Assembly (NCBI GenBank): GCA_026129095.1
Contig: JAHCIT010000008.1
Location: 124,001 to 188,000 of the forward strand
Direction: 5' to 3'
Length of the DNA: 64,000 nt
Source of the DNA: Deltaproteobacteria bacterium
GTDB taxonomy: Bacteria; JAGRBM01; JAHCIT01
Shown here: piece by piece, positions 17,706 through 26,166 of the stretch
Position numbering within the stretch: position 1 is the first letter of the stretch
Layout: each line of letters starts with the position of its first letter
Notes under the pieces: model-generated
What the model saw: only the letters and a program-made list of their open reading frames with translations
What the model was told of the DNA's origin: nothing
Databases searched by the model: none
Translations under genes and position numbers: made by a program

Positions 17706-17753
17706 CTGTTTTCCCTGTCCCGTTGTTCCTTCCTTCCGTATAGAATGGGTTTC

Positions 17754-20700
17754 ATGGGCAGTTTCCTGCTGAAGCATATGGGGGCCCCCGTCGCCCTTCT
17801 TTTTTTGCTTCTTCCCGCCTGCGCGGAGAAGCCTGTCCAGACCACTTCCGAGTTTGCGGTCCCGGCTATTTCCGCCGGGGCTGAACCTCCCAGGATTACC
17901 CTTCTTGCCCCAACGGGCGAGGGCTTGCTCGACGTCGGCACCCTGACTGTGGCCGGTGTGGTATCCAGACCGGCATCAAAGATAACCGTCACCGCCGGAG
18001 ACGTGTCGACTCCGGCACGAACCTGGCCGGACGGCCGGTTCGTCGCATCCTTTCCGGTTCCCGCCGGTGACCTGAAGATATTCGTCAGGGCATTACTGAA
18101 AGACGGACAAACGGCTGAGCGTGAACTGTCTGTCCGGAATATCCCCGCTGACCGGGCCATCCTCGCGGACATTTCCGATGAGCCAATCCTTACCGGCAAT
18201 GCCATGCAGGAACTGAGGGGGACGGTGGCCGAGGGCGTCCGGGCACTCGTGCTGAATGGCGATCCGGTCCCGATGGATGGAAGCCGGTTCAGCCGTACTG
18301 TGGTCCTGCCGGGTGACGGCCCTCAGACAATCCGGCTTGAGGCCCTGACAACGTCCGGCCTCACGTACGAAAAAAATGCCGTATTCATCCTGGACCGTAC
18401 CCCGCCGTTTTTGACGGTTTCAGGGCTGCCGGGACGCACGAACCAGGCCGAAGTAATGGTCAGCATCGAGGCGTCCGAACCGCTGGAGAGGGTGGAACTG
18501 ATTGGCCAGACCATCTCGCCCGTCGAGAACGGCCGCTATCAGTCGGCCATCTCCCTTATTCCGGGCCGGAACGAAATAACCATCCTTGCCGCCGATCCAG
18601 CGGGGAACATCACCCGGCTCGACTGGACCACGGTCCGCGACAGCGAGCCGCCGGCATTTTCCTGCCAGCCGTCCGGTCCGGTGAAAAACGATCCCGTGGA
18701 AGTGGTCTGCACGGCCAATGAACCGCTGCTCGGGGCCGTGATCGGCAAGAGTCCCGCTGTCATCCGCGACGGCCACACCGCCGCAGTCCTGCTCGCAGGA
18801 ATTACCGAAGGCGAACAGTCGATTCCTGTCCGGCTCGCTGACCTTGCAGGCAATGAGGCCACAGGTGTGGCAAGATTCACGATAGACCGAATAGCCCCGG
18901 CCCTCACGATCCTGGAACCTGCAAATGGCCGTACGCCCCTTCCCTCGTTCCGGATCACCGGGACGGTGGAACCCGGCAGCACGGTCCGCATTGGCGGCAA
19001 TCCGGTGCAATCACTCCTGGGGCTGTTCAGCGCCGATTTCGTCCGGGCCGAGGGCCGCCATGATTTTGAAATCACGGCTGATGATGCCGCCGGGAACCGG
19101 GCGTCGCTCCGGCAGAAGATCGATGTCCGGGACGATCCGAAGCGGTTCCTGCGCGCCACCGGAGAAACGCGGGGCAAGGCAACTTCCGACTCTCCCCTGT
19201 CGGCGACACTCGCCCAACCCCTCGAAGGCCGCGCCTACGGCGCTGAGGTGCCCATCAGCCTGAATGGTCTCCGGGGGAAGTCGCTTTCCGTTCTCCTGAA
19301 TGGCGAACCGCTGCTAACCGAAGCCATGCTTCCCGCACCGTCTGGCAATCCGGCCAACGCGCAGGCTCTGGCAGATATCCTGCCGTCCGCGAAACTCCAT
19401 GAGGGCGGAAACCATCTCGCCATCACTGTCACCAGCGCCACCGGCCACCAGATGCAGATCACCCGGAACTTCACTGTGGACCGGCAGCCGCCGCAGGTGG
19501 CGATCATCAATCCCCTCGATGGAGAACTGGTGCAGTCGGTTACGCCAGTGGCGTCAGTAAACGATGTCTCCAGCTTCAGGACCGAATGGACACTCGACGG
19601 CAAGCCCCTTGCCGCCGAAAAACCGGTAGCAGTCCGGGCACACGGCCGCGGTTCCAGGGTTCTCTGTCTTCGTGCCGTTGATGCCGCCGGAAACATCGCC
19701 TCGACATGCCGGACTGTCATTCTCCACGACGCGCCGCCGCTTGGGCGCCGGGGCTCCACCGATCCCCGCCCTGCCGCTACTGCCCCGATCCGCCGCGATC
19801 TCATCCAGCCGATGCTGGCCGACCTCGTGGCGACCGGCCTGCTGGCCGACATCCTGCTTGGCAACCTGACGCTGCTCGGGGACGCCGCCGGTACTTTCTA
19901 TCCCGACCTGTCGGGTGATCTCGATGAACTGGCGCAGGTGCTGGCCGAGCAGGCCCGGTCGGGGGAGCTCGCCGCCGTACTCCGGTCCCTGACAGTTTTC
20001 CGCAAACGGGGCTGGTGGGAAGATGCCGAAGCCTTGCTTGCCGGCCTGACCCGGCCACCATCAGGCCCGGCGGACAAGACCCTCCGGGGCAGGCGGGTTC
20101 CCCTGGCGGACGCGACCTTTGCCCTCGACGGCTTCCTGCCGCAATCTGCCGTGCAGTTTGCAGCACTGGACCGGCTGGTGGCCGTCGACCTCGGCCGTGG
20201 GCGCACGGCCCTGGATCTGCCCTCGGCAGCGATCGAAATACTCACCCGGCTGGACAGTGCCGCCTGGTCAGGACTCTGGACCCAGACCAGGGCCGGAACT
20301 GAAGGGGAGCTGGCCTCCGCCTTCGACCGGCTGGGACAGGTAATGGCGAAACCGGAACCGGATGGCGTCACCCCGTTCGACCGGCTGGAACCAGTTTACC
20401 GGAATCTACTCGGGACTGGCCGGGATGCGCCGCTGGGGCTCCTCTTTGACACCTATCTGGAAGCAGTCGCGAAACTCCCCGATACGCGGGACCGGGAGAC
20501 GTTCCGGTTGCTCGCCGGGGTTCTACTCGAGGTGCTGCTTGATCCGCGAACCGCCCGCGCCTTCGGACGCATTCTGGATACCCCCTACCTTGAGGCCAAT
20601 GCCGAATGGCTCCGTGAAACCATCGACCGTGGCGACCTTATCCACCTGCTCCGGGTTCTCTCCAAAGCCTCTCTCGAATCCGACCCACGGAATCCCACGG

Positions 20701-22415
20701 CACCGGTACTGGCCGCGACAGTCCGGCTGCTCCAGATGCTCTGGGAAACCGACCGGCGCAACCGTTCGCGCACCTATGCCGAAAGCATGGCCATCGCCAT
20801 CGGCGAACTGTTGCAGGCAGGAAGCGACGGCACCTCCTCCATCGCCGACTTCGTGAACTACCTCGGCACGATCAGCGATAACGACCGCCAGCAGCTTGGC
20901 CGCATCTTCTGGCAAAGCTCGAAGAAGAACGAACGGCCTGCCGATCCGTTCCCTGCAAACGGACCCACCGATGCCGAACGGCTCATGCGGCTTTTCGCCG
21001 TGGCAAACTCCCCGCTCAACTGCGGGGCTCCCATCCCGTTCACCAGCCAGGTGGTCCCGCTGAACGTGCCGGGGCTGCCGCAGCTCTTCCCGACCGACAA
21101 CTTCATTACCGAACTGTTCGAGGCGAGCACCTATTTCAAGCCCGACACAGTAATCCAGCTGGCCAGGCTGATGCCGAAGTTCATCCATGTGCTGCGGACA
21201 GGCGACAACTTCTGCGAACCGGAGATCGTCAAGGAACTGCTGTCCGACACCGACGTGATCGAGGCAAGCATCGCCCATCCGCTGCTGCCCGACCTGCTGC
21301 GTCTTGGCCGCCAGATGGTGCTCAGGCGTCAGCACCATGCGGCAATCCGGCTGCTGACCATCTTCTCAGACTCTGGTGTGGTCCCGCATGGAATCCCGCT
21401 CCTCGCCACCTTGTACAAGACGGACGGGGCTGAGCAGTTATACCAGTTCGTCGAACGGCAGAAATCGTGGGAACTCCGCAATAGGAACCAGCTGACGGCC
21501 TTCGAGCATTCGCTCAGGTCCGGCGCAGTCCTCCTGGCACCGGACCGGGATCATGTGGTGCCGGGTGCCGAGCTCGCCGGGCGCCTGCACCCGTTCTTCC
21601 GGAAGGACCGGCTGATCCACCTCGAGCGGGCATTCTCGCACGTGGGCCGACGCCTCGTTTCCGGGGAACAGGCGCCGGGACTGGGGCGCATGGACCTGGT
21701 GGCCTCCCGCTGGATTGCGGCCGATCCCGATGGACACGGGATTCGCCAGCTCCGGGATTTTCTGGATGGAAGCCCGGAGAACGGCGACCTTGTGGCGGTG
21801 CTGGCGGCACTGCCTCCAGCATCCGGTCAGCCTTCGGTGATTGCGGCGAGTCTGCCCGGCCTCGCCGTGAATATGGATGAAGCTGGACTGGTGGATGCCG
21901 GGCTCAACCTCGGACGCCGTTTTTTCACGATCAACCGCCAGACCGGTGCCTCCCTTTCGTGGACATTCCATAAACTGTTTTATCCGCGTCCCGATACCGG
22001 CCAGACGCCCTTTTCCCATACGATGCCGGCTTTCTCCGCACTGTCCGGGCACATGACGCCGCGGCAGGCTGTCTGGAAGGCATGGGCCGGAAGTGGAACT
22101 GCCCGGCCGCTCGAACCACTCCTTAAATCCGTCCGACACTGGACTCGCGCCCGCGAATCCGGTCCACCGCATGCTCTCCGGGTACGAACGCTGCTAACCC
22201 GCCTCACCCGGCTTCCCGCCCCAGAAGGCCGGGGACTGCTGGTTGACCGTGCTGCCGAACTGGCAGGAAAATCCCGCGAGAACGGTTTTGCACGGACCCT
22301 GATTGAAACCCTCGAAATGCTGGAAGTCCGGGGGTACCTCGATACCCGCAATCCGTCCATTATGGACTGGGCTGCCAGCCGGTTACATAACCGTGATTTG
22401 GACGACGGCTTATAA
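17754..22415 (+). CDS. Giant outer-envelope lipoprotein with Ig-like modules and a helical C-terminal region
   Basis: About 1553 residues. A type II signal peptide ends in LLLPAC (lipidated Cys 23 from this start). Residues about 45-660 are consecutive beta-sandwich modules of the bacterial Ig-like type. Their ends repeat D-x-A-G-N (DPAGN, DLAGN, DDAAGN, DAAGN) and several open with TPP or EPP. From about 680 to the end the protein is alpha-helical, without membrane segments or a recognised fold (for example LIQPMLADLVATGLLADILL). I do not know a named family. ATG 17754 is preferred over ATG 17745 because TAGAAT lies seven bases before it and there is no Shine-Dalgarno sequence. Upstream of the PDZ/RseP pair on the same strand. 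Confidence 0.78.
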   Translation: MGSFLLKHMGAPVALLFLLLPACAEKPVQTTSEFAVPAISAGAEPPRITLLAPTGEGLLDVGTLTVAGVVSRPASKITVTAGDVSTPARTWPDGRFVASFPVPAGDLKIFVRALLKDGQTAERELSVRNIPADRAILADISDEPILTGNAMQELRGTVAEGVRALVLNGDPVPMDGSRFSRTVVLPGDGPQTIRLEALTTSGLTYEKNAVFILDRTPPFLTVSGLPGRTNQAEVMVSIEASEPLERVELIGQTISPVENGRYQSAISLIPGRNEITILAADPAGNITRLDWTTVRDSEPPAFSCQPSGPVKNDPVEVVCTANEPLLGAVIGKSPAVIRDGHTAAVLLAGITEGEQSIPVRLADLAGNEATGVARFTIDRIAPALTILEPANGRTPLPSFRITGTVEPGSTVRIGGNPVQSLLGLFSADFVRAEGRHDFEITADDAAGNRASLRQKIDVRDDPKRFLRATGETRGKATSDSPLSATLAQPLEGRAYGAEVPISLNGLRGKSLSVLLNGEPLLTEAMLPAPSGNPANAQALADILPSAKLHEGGNHLAITVTSATGHQMQITRNFTVDRQPPQVAIINPLDGELVQSVTPVASVNDVSSFRTEWTLDGKPLAAEKPVAVRAHGRGSRVLCLRAVDAAGNIASTCRTVILHDAPPLGRRGSTDPRPAATAPIRRDLIQPMLADLVATGLLADILLGNLTLLGDAAGTFYPDLSGDLDELAQVLAEQARSGELAAVLRSLTVFRKRGWWEDAEALLAGLTRPPSGPADKTLRGRRVPLADATFALDGFLPQSAVQFAALDRLVAVDLGRGRTALDLPSAAIEILTRLDSAAWSGLWTQTRAGTEGELASAFDRLGQVMAKPEPDGVTPFDRLEPVYRNLLGTGRDAPLGLLFDTYLEAVAKLPDTRDRETFRLLAGVLLEVLLDPRTARAFGRILDTPYLEANAEWLRETIDRGDLIHLLRVLSKASLESDPRNPTAPVLAATVRLLQMLWETDRRNRSRTYAESMAIAIGELLQAGSDGTSSIADFVNYLGTISDNDRQQLGRIFWQSSKKNERPADPFPANGPTDAERLMRLFAVANSPLNCGAPIPFTSQVVPLNVPGLPQLFPTDNFITELFEASTYFKPDTVIQLARLMPKFIHVLRTGDNFCEPEIVKELLSDTDVIEASIAHPLLPDLLRLGRQMVLRRQHHAAIRLLTIFSDSGVVPHGIPLLATLYKTDGAEQLYQFVERQKSWELRNRNQLTAFEHSLRSGAVLLAPDRDHVVPGAELAGRLHPFFRKDRLIHLERAFSHVGRRLVSGEQAPGLGRMDLVASRWIAADPDGHGIRQLRDFLDGSPENGDLVAVLAALPPASGQPSVIAASLPGLAVNMDEAGLVDAGLNLGRRFFTINRQTGASLSWTFHKLFYPRPDTGQTPFSHTMPAFSALSGHMTPRQAVWKAWAGSGTARPLEPLLKSVRHWTRARESGPPHALRVRTLLTRLTRLPAPEGRGLLVDRAAELAGKSRENGFARTLIETLEMLEVRGYLDTRNPSIMDWAASRLHNRDLDDGL

Positions 22416-22461
22416 AATTACCCTCTCCCTTTAGGCCAAGGAAACATTAGACTTCATCCCC

Positions 22462-23373
22462 ATGTTCCGCTGGAGTGGACTCATAGCCGGATCGGCAGTG
22501 CTGTTCGCGGGTTTCGTGGTGCTGTGGTTTACCAGCTACACGTTCGCCCCGCCCGCGGCCATCGTGGGCGGCGTCGAGCCCGGGAGCCCCGCCGCACAGG
22601 CGGGGCTGATATCCGGCGACGCCATCGCGGCAGTCAACGGCCGGGAGATTTCCAACTTCACGGAGTTCCTGGAGATAGCCGGTTCGGCCCAGGTGGGCGA
22701 ACCGCTTTATCTGACCCTGTACCGGGAGGGCACCGCACTCGACCGGCGTACCCTGATCCGCCCCGCCCCGCTCCCGCACGAAGACCCGGACAGCCTGTAC
22801 TGGACCGGCATCGATCCACCCCACCGGGCCGTCATTGGCGCCATCGCGCCGCGGAATCCCGCCGATCTGGCGGGGCTGCTGCCGGGCGATGTCATTCTCT
22901 CCGCCGGTGGTGAACCGGTCGATTTTTTCTCCCAGCTCGCACAGATCACAGCCGCCGCCAGCGGGCCCATTGACCTGAAGGTCCGGCGGGTGGGCCGCGA
23001 ATTCACCGTTACCGTCACGCCGATGGATGTCGAACTGAAAACCGCCGCGGGTGAGCCGTTCCTGGACCGGAACGGACAGCCCATCCGGAAGAAGATCATT
23101 GGCGTGGCGCTGGATCCGTCCCGTTACCTGTATTCGCCGGTCACACGGTTCTCGTCCGCGGCTGAAGCGATATCGAGCACCATCAGGGCGCCACGCCACA
23201 CCATCACTGCCCTGACCCTGCTGGCGGGTGGAATCTCCGGCGACCCCCTCCAGGACCGTACCGCCGCGCTGTTCCGTTCCATCGGAACGCTGGTCGCCTG
23301 TCTCGGGTGGCTGACGCTTGCAGCCGGGGTTGGCATCGTGTTCTGGCTGAAACCGGAGAAACCGGCCAGCTAA
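22462..23373 (+). CDS. Membrane-anchored double-PDZ protein related to RseP but lacking the protease site
   Basis: 303 residues: an N-terminal membrane helix (about 7-27), two PDZ domains (AAIVGGVEPGSPAAQAGL and GAIAPRNPADLAGLLPGDVI), a segment resembling the post-PDZ part of RseP (YSPVTRFSSAAEAISS, then LLAGGISGDP), and a C-terminal membrane helix (about 276-298). The RseP landmarks HExxH and LDG are absent, so it should be catalytically inactive. It sits directly before a full rseP on the same strand, suggesting an origin by duplication or a role as a substrate-presenting partner. TAGACT lies eight bases before the ATG and there is no ribosome-binding site. Confidence 0.8.
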   Translation: MFRWSGLIAGSAVLFAGFVVLWFTSYTFAPPAAIVGGVEPGSPAAQAGLISGDAIAAVNGREISNFTEFLEIAGSAQVGEPLYLTLYREGTALDRRTLIRPAPLPHEDPDSLYWTGIDPPHRAVIGAIAPRNPADLAGLLPGDVILSAGGEPVDFFSQLAQITAAASGPIDLKVRRVGREFTVTVTPMDVELKTAAGEPFLDRNGQPIRKKIIGVALDPSRYLYSPVTRFSSAAEAISSTIRAPRHTITALTLLAGGISGDPLQDRTAALFRSIGTLVACLGWLTLAAGVGIVFWLKPEKPAS

Positions 23374-23442
23374 CTGCCCAACAACCCGGCTGTTTTCGCC
23401 CTGAATTGAGCAATTTTCATGGATCAGGGCCGCTTGTTGGCC

Positions 23443-23471
23443 TTGGACGCCGCTGGAGCCGTGGCTAGACT
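23443..23471 (+). promoter_or_regulatory. Candidate promoter of rseP, possibly leaderless
   Basis: TTGGAC (23443-23448), a 17-base spacer and TAGACT (23466-23471). The start codon at 23482 is ten bases after the -10-like box, so transcription would begin about four bases before the ATG. The -35 match is weak. Confidence 0.4.
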
Positions 23472-23481
23472 CGTTTCCAGC

Positions 23482-24879
23482 ATGAGTTTCTTCTTTATAT
23501 TGATAGGCATACTGGCGATCGGTTTCCTGATCTTCGTTCATGAACTCGGCCATTTCCTCGCGGCCAAGTGGTGCGGCGTAAAGGTTGAGCGGTTCGCCAT
23601 CGGCTTCGGCCCGAAACTGGCCGGGTTCAACTGGGGCGAAACCGAGTACGCCCTGTGCGCCATCCCGCTCGGCGGATACGTGAAGATGCACGGCGACGCC
23701 TACGAGGAGTTCGAGGGCAAGGAGGCCAAGGGCCTCGAAAACATGGGGTACGGGAAGGACGAAAAGCCGGAAAGTTCCGAACCGGAAGCCCCGCCGCCGC
23801 CGCCCGTGGACCCCAGCCGCAGTTTTCTCAAGAAGTCGATTCCCCAGCGGATCCTCATTGCGCTGGCGGGCCCCGCTTTCAATATCGGCTTCGCACTGCT
23901 CCTTTTCGTCGGCTACCACATGGCAACGCCCCTGCCCGAGCCGGTAGCGGGCGGTGTTGCTACCGGCTCGCCGGCCGAACTGGCCGGCATCCAGGCTGGC
24001 GACCGGATTGTCAGGATCGACGGCAGCACGCCACGCAATTACGAGGAAGTGCTCCTTTACGCCGAACGGGCGGTGACCGGCCCCGTGCCACTAACGATTC
24101 AACGTGGCGAAAATACCTTTGATGCCGTTGTCCAGAAACCCCAGATCGCTCCGGCTGACGACATGGGCCAGTTCAGCTGGCTGGGGATTTACCAGCCGTT
24201 CGAGGCGCGTATCGGCCGGTTCTCGGCTGAGTCCGCCGCACAGGCCGCCGGGTTCAAGGTGGACGACGAGGTGATCGCCATTGACGGCCAGCCAGTTCAC
24301 TACTTTTTCCAGATGGCCACCATCGTACGCGGATCGGGCGGGCGCGAACTCAATTTCACCATCCGGCGGGGCAATGAGACACTTCAGATCGCCGTGAGCC
24401 CCAGGGCGGTCAGCGAGAACGGCCCCTTCCTCATCGGCGTCGAGCCCAACGTGAGCCGCTATACCCGCGGCGCACCGATGTCCTTCGACTCTGCCGTAAG
24501 GTCGTCCGTCCAGCAGACCCTGTACCTGTCGGCCATGATCCCCCGCGTGTTCTACCAGATGATCACGCAGCAGCGCTCGGCCAAGGAACTGGGCGGGCCG
24601 ATCGAGATCGTCAAACAGATCGGGCATCAGGCCGAGCAGAGTCTCGCGCAGGTTGTGCGTCTTGTGGCTCTCATCAGCGTCAACCTCGGAATCGTCAACC
24701 TGTTCCCCATCCCCGTGCTCGACGGCGGACATATCGTCATGTTCCTCATGGAGGCAGTGAACCGCAAACCGGTCAGCCTCCGTGTGCGCGAAGTCATGCA
24801 GGGGTTCGGGCTCGTGTTCATCCTGGGCCTGATGGTGATCGCCCTCTACAACGACATCGTACGGAACTTCGTCAACTGA
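23482..24879 (+). CDS. rseP: Site-2 intramembrane zinc metalloprotease RseP
   Basis: Cleaves membrane-embedded anti-sigma factors and leftover signal peptides inside the inner membrane. Visible in the 465 residues: HELGH (20-24, zinc and catalytic Glu) in the first membrane helix, GFGPKL, IPLGGYVKM, GPAFN (130-134), two PDZ domains (about 155-225 and 240-320), and NLFPIPVLDGGH (406-417; LDG binds zinc) before the last helix. Between the first membrane segments there is an acidic then Pro-rich insert (about 72-112). The ATG at 23482 places the first helix at the N-terminus; an ATG at 23419 would add 21 unlikely residues. Its stop overlaps the tsaB start. Confidence 0.95.
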   Translation: MSFFFILIGILAIGFLIFVHELGHFLAAKWCGVKVERFAIGFGPKLAGFNWGETEYALCAIPLGGYVKMHGDAYEEFEGKEAKGLENMGYGKDEKPESSEPEAPPPPPVDPSRSFLKKSIPQRILIALAGPAFNIGFALLLFVGYHMATPLPEPVAGGVATGSPAELAGIQAGDRIVRIDGSTPRNYEEVLLYAERAVTGPVPLTIQRGENTFDAVVQKPQIAPADDMGQFSWLGIYQPFEARIGRFSAESAAQAAGFKVDDEVIAIDGQPVHYFFQMATIVRGSGGRELNFTIRRGNETLQIAVSPRAVSENGPFLIGVEPNVSRYTRGAPMSFDSAVRSSVQQTLYLSAMIPRVFYQMITQQRSAKELGGPIEIVKQIGHQAEQSLAQVVRLVALISVNLGIVNLFPIPVLDGGHIVMFLMEAVNRKPVSLRVREVMQGFGLVFILGLMVIALYNDIVRNFVN

Positions 24880-25526
24880 AAACGCTTGTCTTCGACACCT
24901 CTGGACGGACCTTCAGCGCGGCGCTGGCCGACGGCCCTCAAATCGTAGCCCGGTATGCGGAGCGCGAACCGGGCCAGGTGTCCGAGCGGCTGCTCCCCAT
25001 CGTCGACCGGCTTCTTGATGGGGCTGGATGGAAAAAAACGGACCTGGAAGCCGTGGGGTTCGTGGACGGGCCAGGCAGCTTCACTGGGCTCCGGATCGGA
25101 CTGTCCACGGCCTTGGGACTTCAGGCCGGGCTCGGCCTGAAACTCGCGGCTGCCGGAACATTCGAGTCGCTGGCCGAAACCGCTTCCGGCCAGGGGAAAC
25201 CGGTAATCTGTCTTGAAGATGCCCGTATCGGCCAGTTCTATGCGGCCCTCTATGATGCCGCCGGAACGCCAGACTCCCGGTTGCCCGAGGGCGCCTATCC
25301 GGAAGCAACAGTCCGGCGGTTCATCGCGCCGGATGTGCTGCGTGCCGGGCGGGGCTGGAACTCCCGCAACGGTGCCGTGTTTGGCCCGCTGCCCGCAGAT
25401 ATTGACGCCCCCGGCATCGCCGCCATTGCGCGGATCATTCACCGGAAGGCCGGGGCCGGAGCGTGGTCCGGGCCGGACAGTGTGAGGCCCCGTTATCTCG
25501 GCATCTCGCCGGTAGAGGCAAAATAG
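24876..25526 (+). CDS. tsaB: tRNA threonylcarbamoyladenosine protein TsaB, probable CTG start
   Basis: TsaB is the dimerisation partner of TsaD in t6A37 tRNA modification. The signature GPGSFTGLRIGLSTALGLQ is unmistakable. The N-terminal strand that every family member has (MKxLxxDTS) is present as KTLVFDTSGRTFSAAL, but the only codon that can start it is CTG at 24876, overlapping the rseP TGA (CTGA). The first ordinary start in frame, GTG 24978, would remove the first strand and the DTS motif. With CTG the protein has 216 residues, normal for TsaB. There is no clear Shine-Dalgarno sequence, so translation probably depends on ribosomes finishing rseP. nadD follows two bases after the stop. 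Confidence 0.85.
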   Translation: MKTLVFDTSGRTFSAALADGPQIVARYAEREPGQVSERLLPIVDRLLDGAGWKKTDLEAVGFVDGPGSFTGLRIGLSTALGLQAGLGLKLAAAGTFESLAETASGQGKPVICLEDARIGQFYAALYDAAGTPDSRLPEGAYPEATVRRFIAPDVLRAGRGWNSRNGAVFGPLPADIDAPGIAAIARIIHRKAGAGAWSGPDSVRPRYLGISPVEAK

Positions 25527-25528
25527 TC

Positions 25529-26152
25529 ATGCCCTCCAGCTCCAGAACATCCCCATCGCAAAAGCCGGGAAGGCGGATTGCACTGTTTGGCGGCAGCTTT
25601 GATCCGCCGCACTTTGCGCATGTCCTGGCCGTGGCCCATCTGGCCGCAGGACCGTTCGACGAGGTGTGGGTGATCCCCTGTGCAGGCCATCCGTTTGGAA
25701 AACAGCTTGCTCCCTTCGCGGACCGGATGGCCATGTGCCGTGCGGCATTCGGATTCATGCGTAATGTCAGGGTGATTCCCATCGAAGACCGCCTCCCCAA
25801 GCCAACGTTGACCCTGAATACCCTTCGGGAGCTGAAACGCCTCCATCCCCATGTGAACTTCACGCTCGCCTTCGGAGCGGACGTGATCGCCCAACGCCGC
25901 CGCTGGCACCGGTTCGACCGTATTGAGAAAGAAGCCGAGGTCGTGTTTTTCCGGCGCCCAGGCTTCGGTGGCGGCAAGGGCATCAGTTGGATCAGCAGCG
26001 TGGAGTTCGGGGATATCTCCTCCACGAAGATACGCCGGGCGCTCGCCACTGGCAGGAATGCCAGCCACCTGGTACCTGCCCGGGTGCTGGAAGAAATCGG
26101 TCGCCGCGGGCTTTATCGGGTTCGACGAAACCGGACGAAAAGGCCACACTAA
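25529..26152 (+). CDS. nadD: Nicotinate-nucleotide adenylyltransferase NadD
   Basis: Transfers AMP from ATP to nicotinate mononucleotide in NAD synthesis. The 207-residue protein has the nucleotidyltransferase signature GGSFDPPHFAH (HxGH-like site) at 21-31, WVIPCAGHPF (the WxxPxxxP-type substrate loop), FAFGADV-type strand TLAFGADVI and ISSTKIRR (about 163-170, ATP-binding C-terminal motif). ATG 25529 begins two bases after the tsaB stop with AGAGG ten bases upstream; a 15-residue Ser/Lys-rich N-terminal extension precedes the first strand. It belongs to the rseP-tsaB-nadD run. Confidence 0.94.
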   Translation: MPSSSRTSPSQKPGRRIALFGGSFDPPHFAHVLAVAHLAAGPFDEVWVIPCAGHPFGKQLAPFADRMAMCRAAFGFMRNVRVIPIEDRLPKPTLTLNTLRELKRLHPHVNFTLAFGADVIAQRRRWHRFDRIEKEAEVVFFRRPGFGGGKGISWISSVEFGDISSTKIRRALATGRNASHLVPARVLEEIGRRGLYRVRRNRTKRPH

Positions 26153-26166
26153 CACTAGAAGACGAT

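Noticed and set aside
22447-23919. A 490-codon open frame antisense to the PDZ protein and the start of rseP
   Set aside because: Shadow frame over two genes with clear PDZ and metalloprotease motifs; no domain visible in the antisense product.
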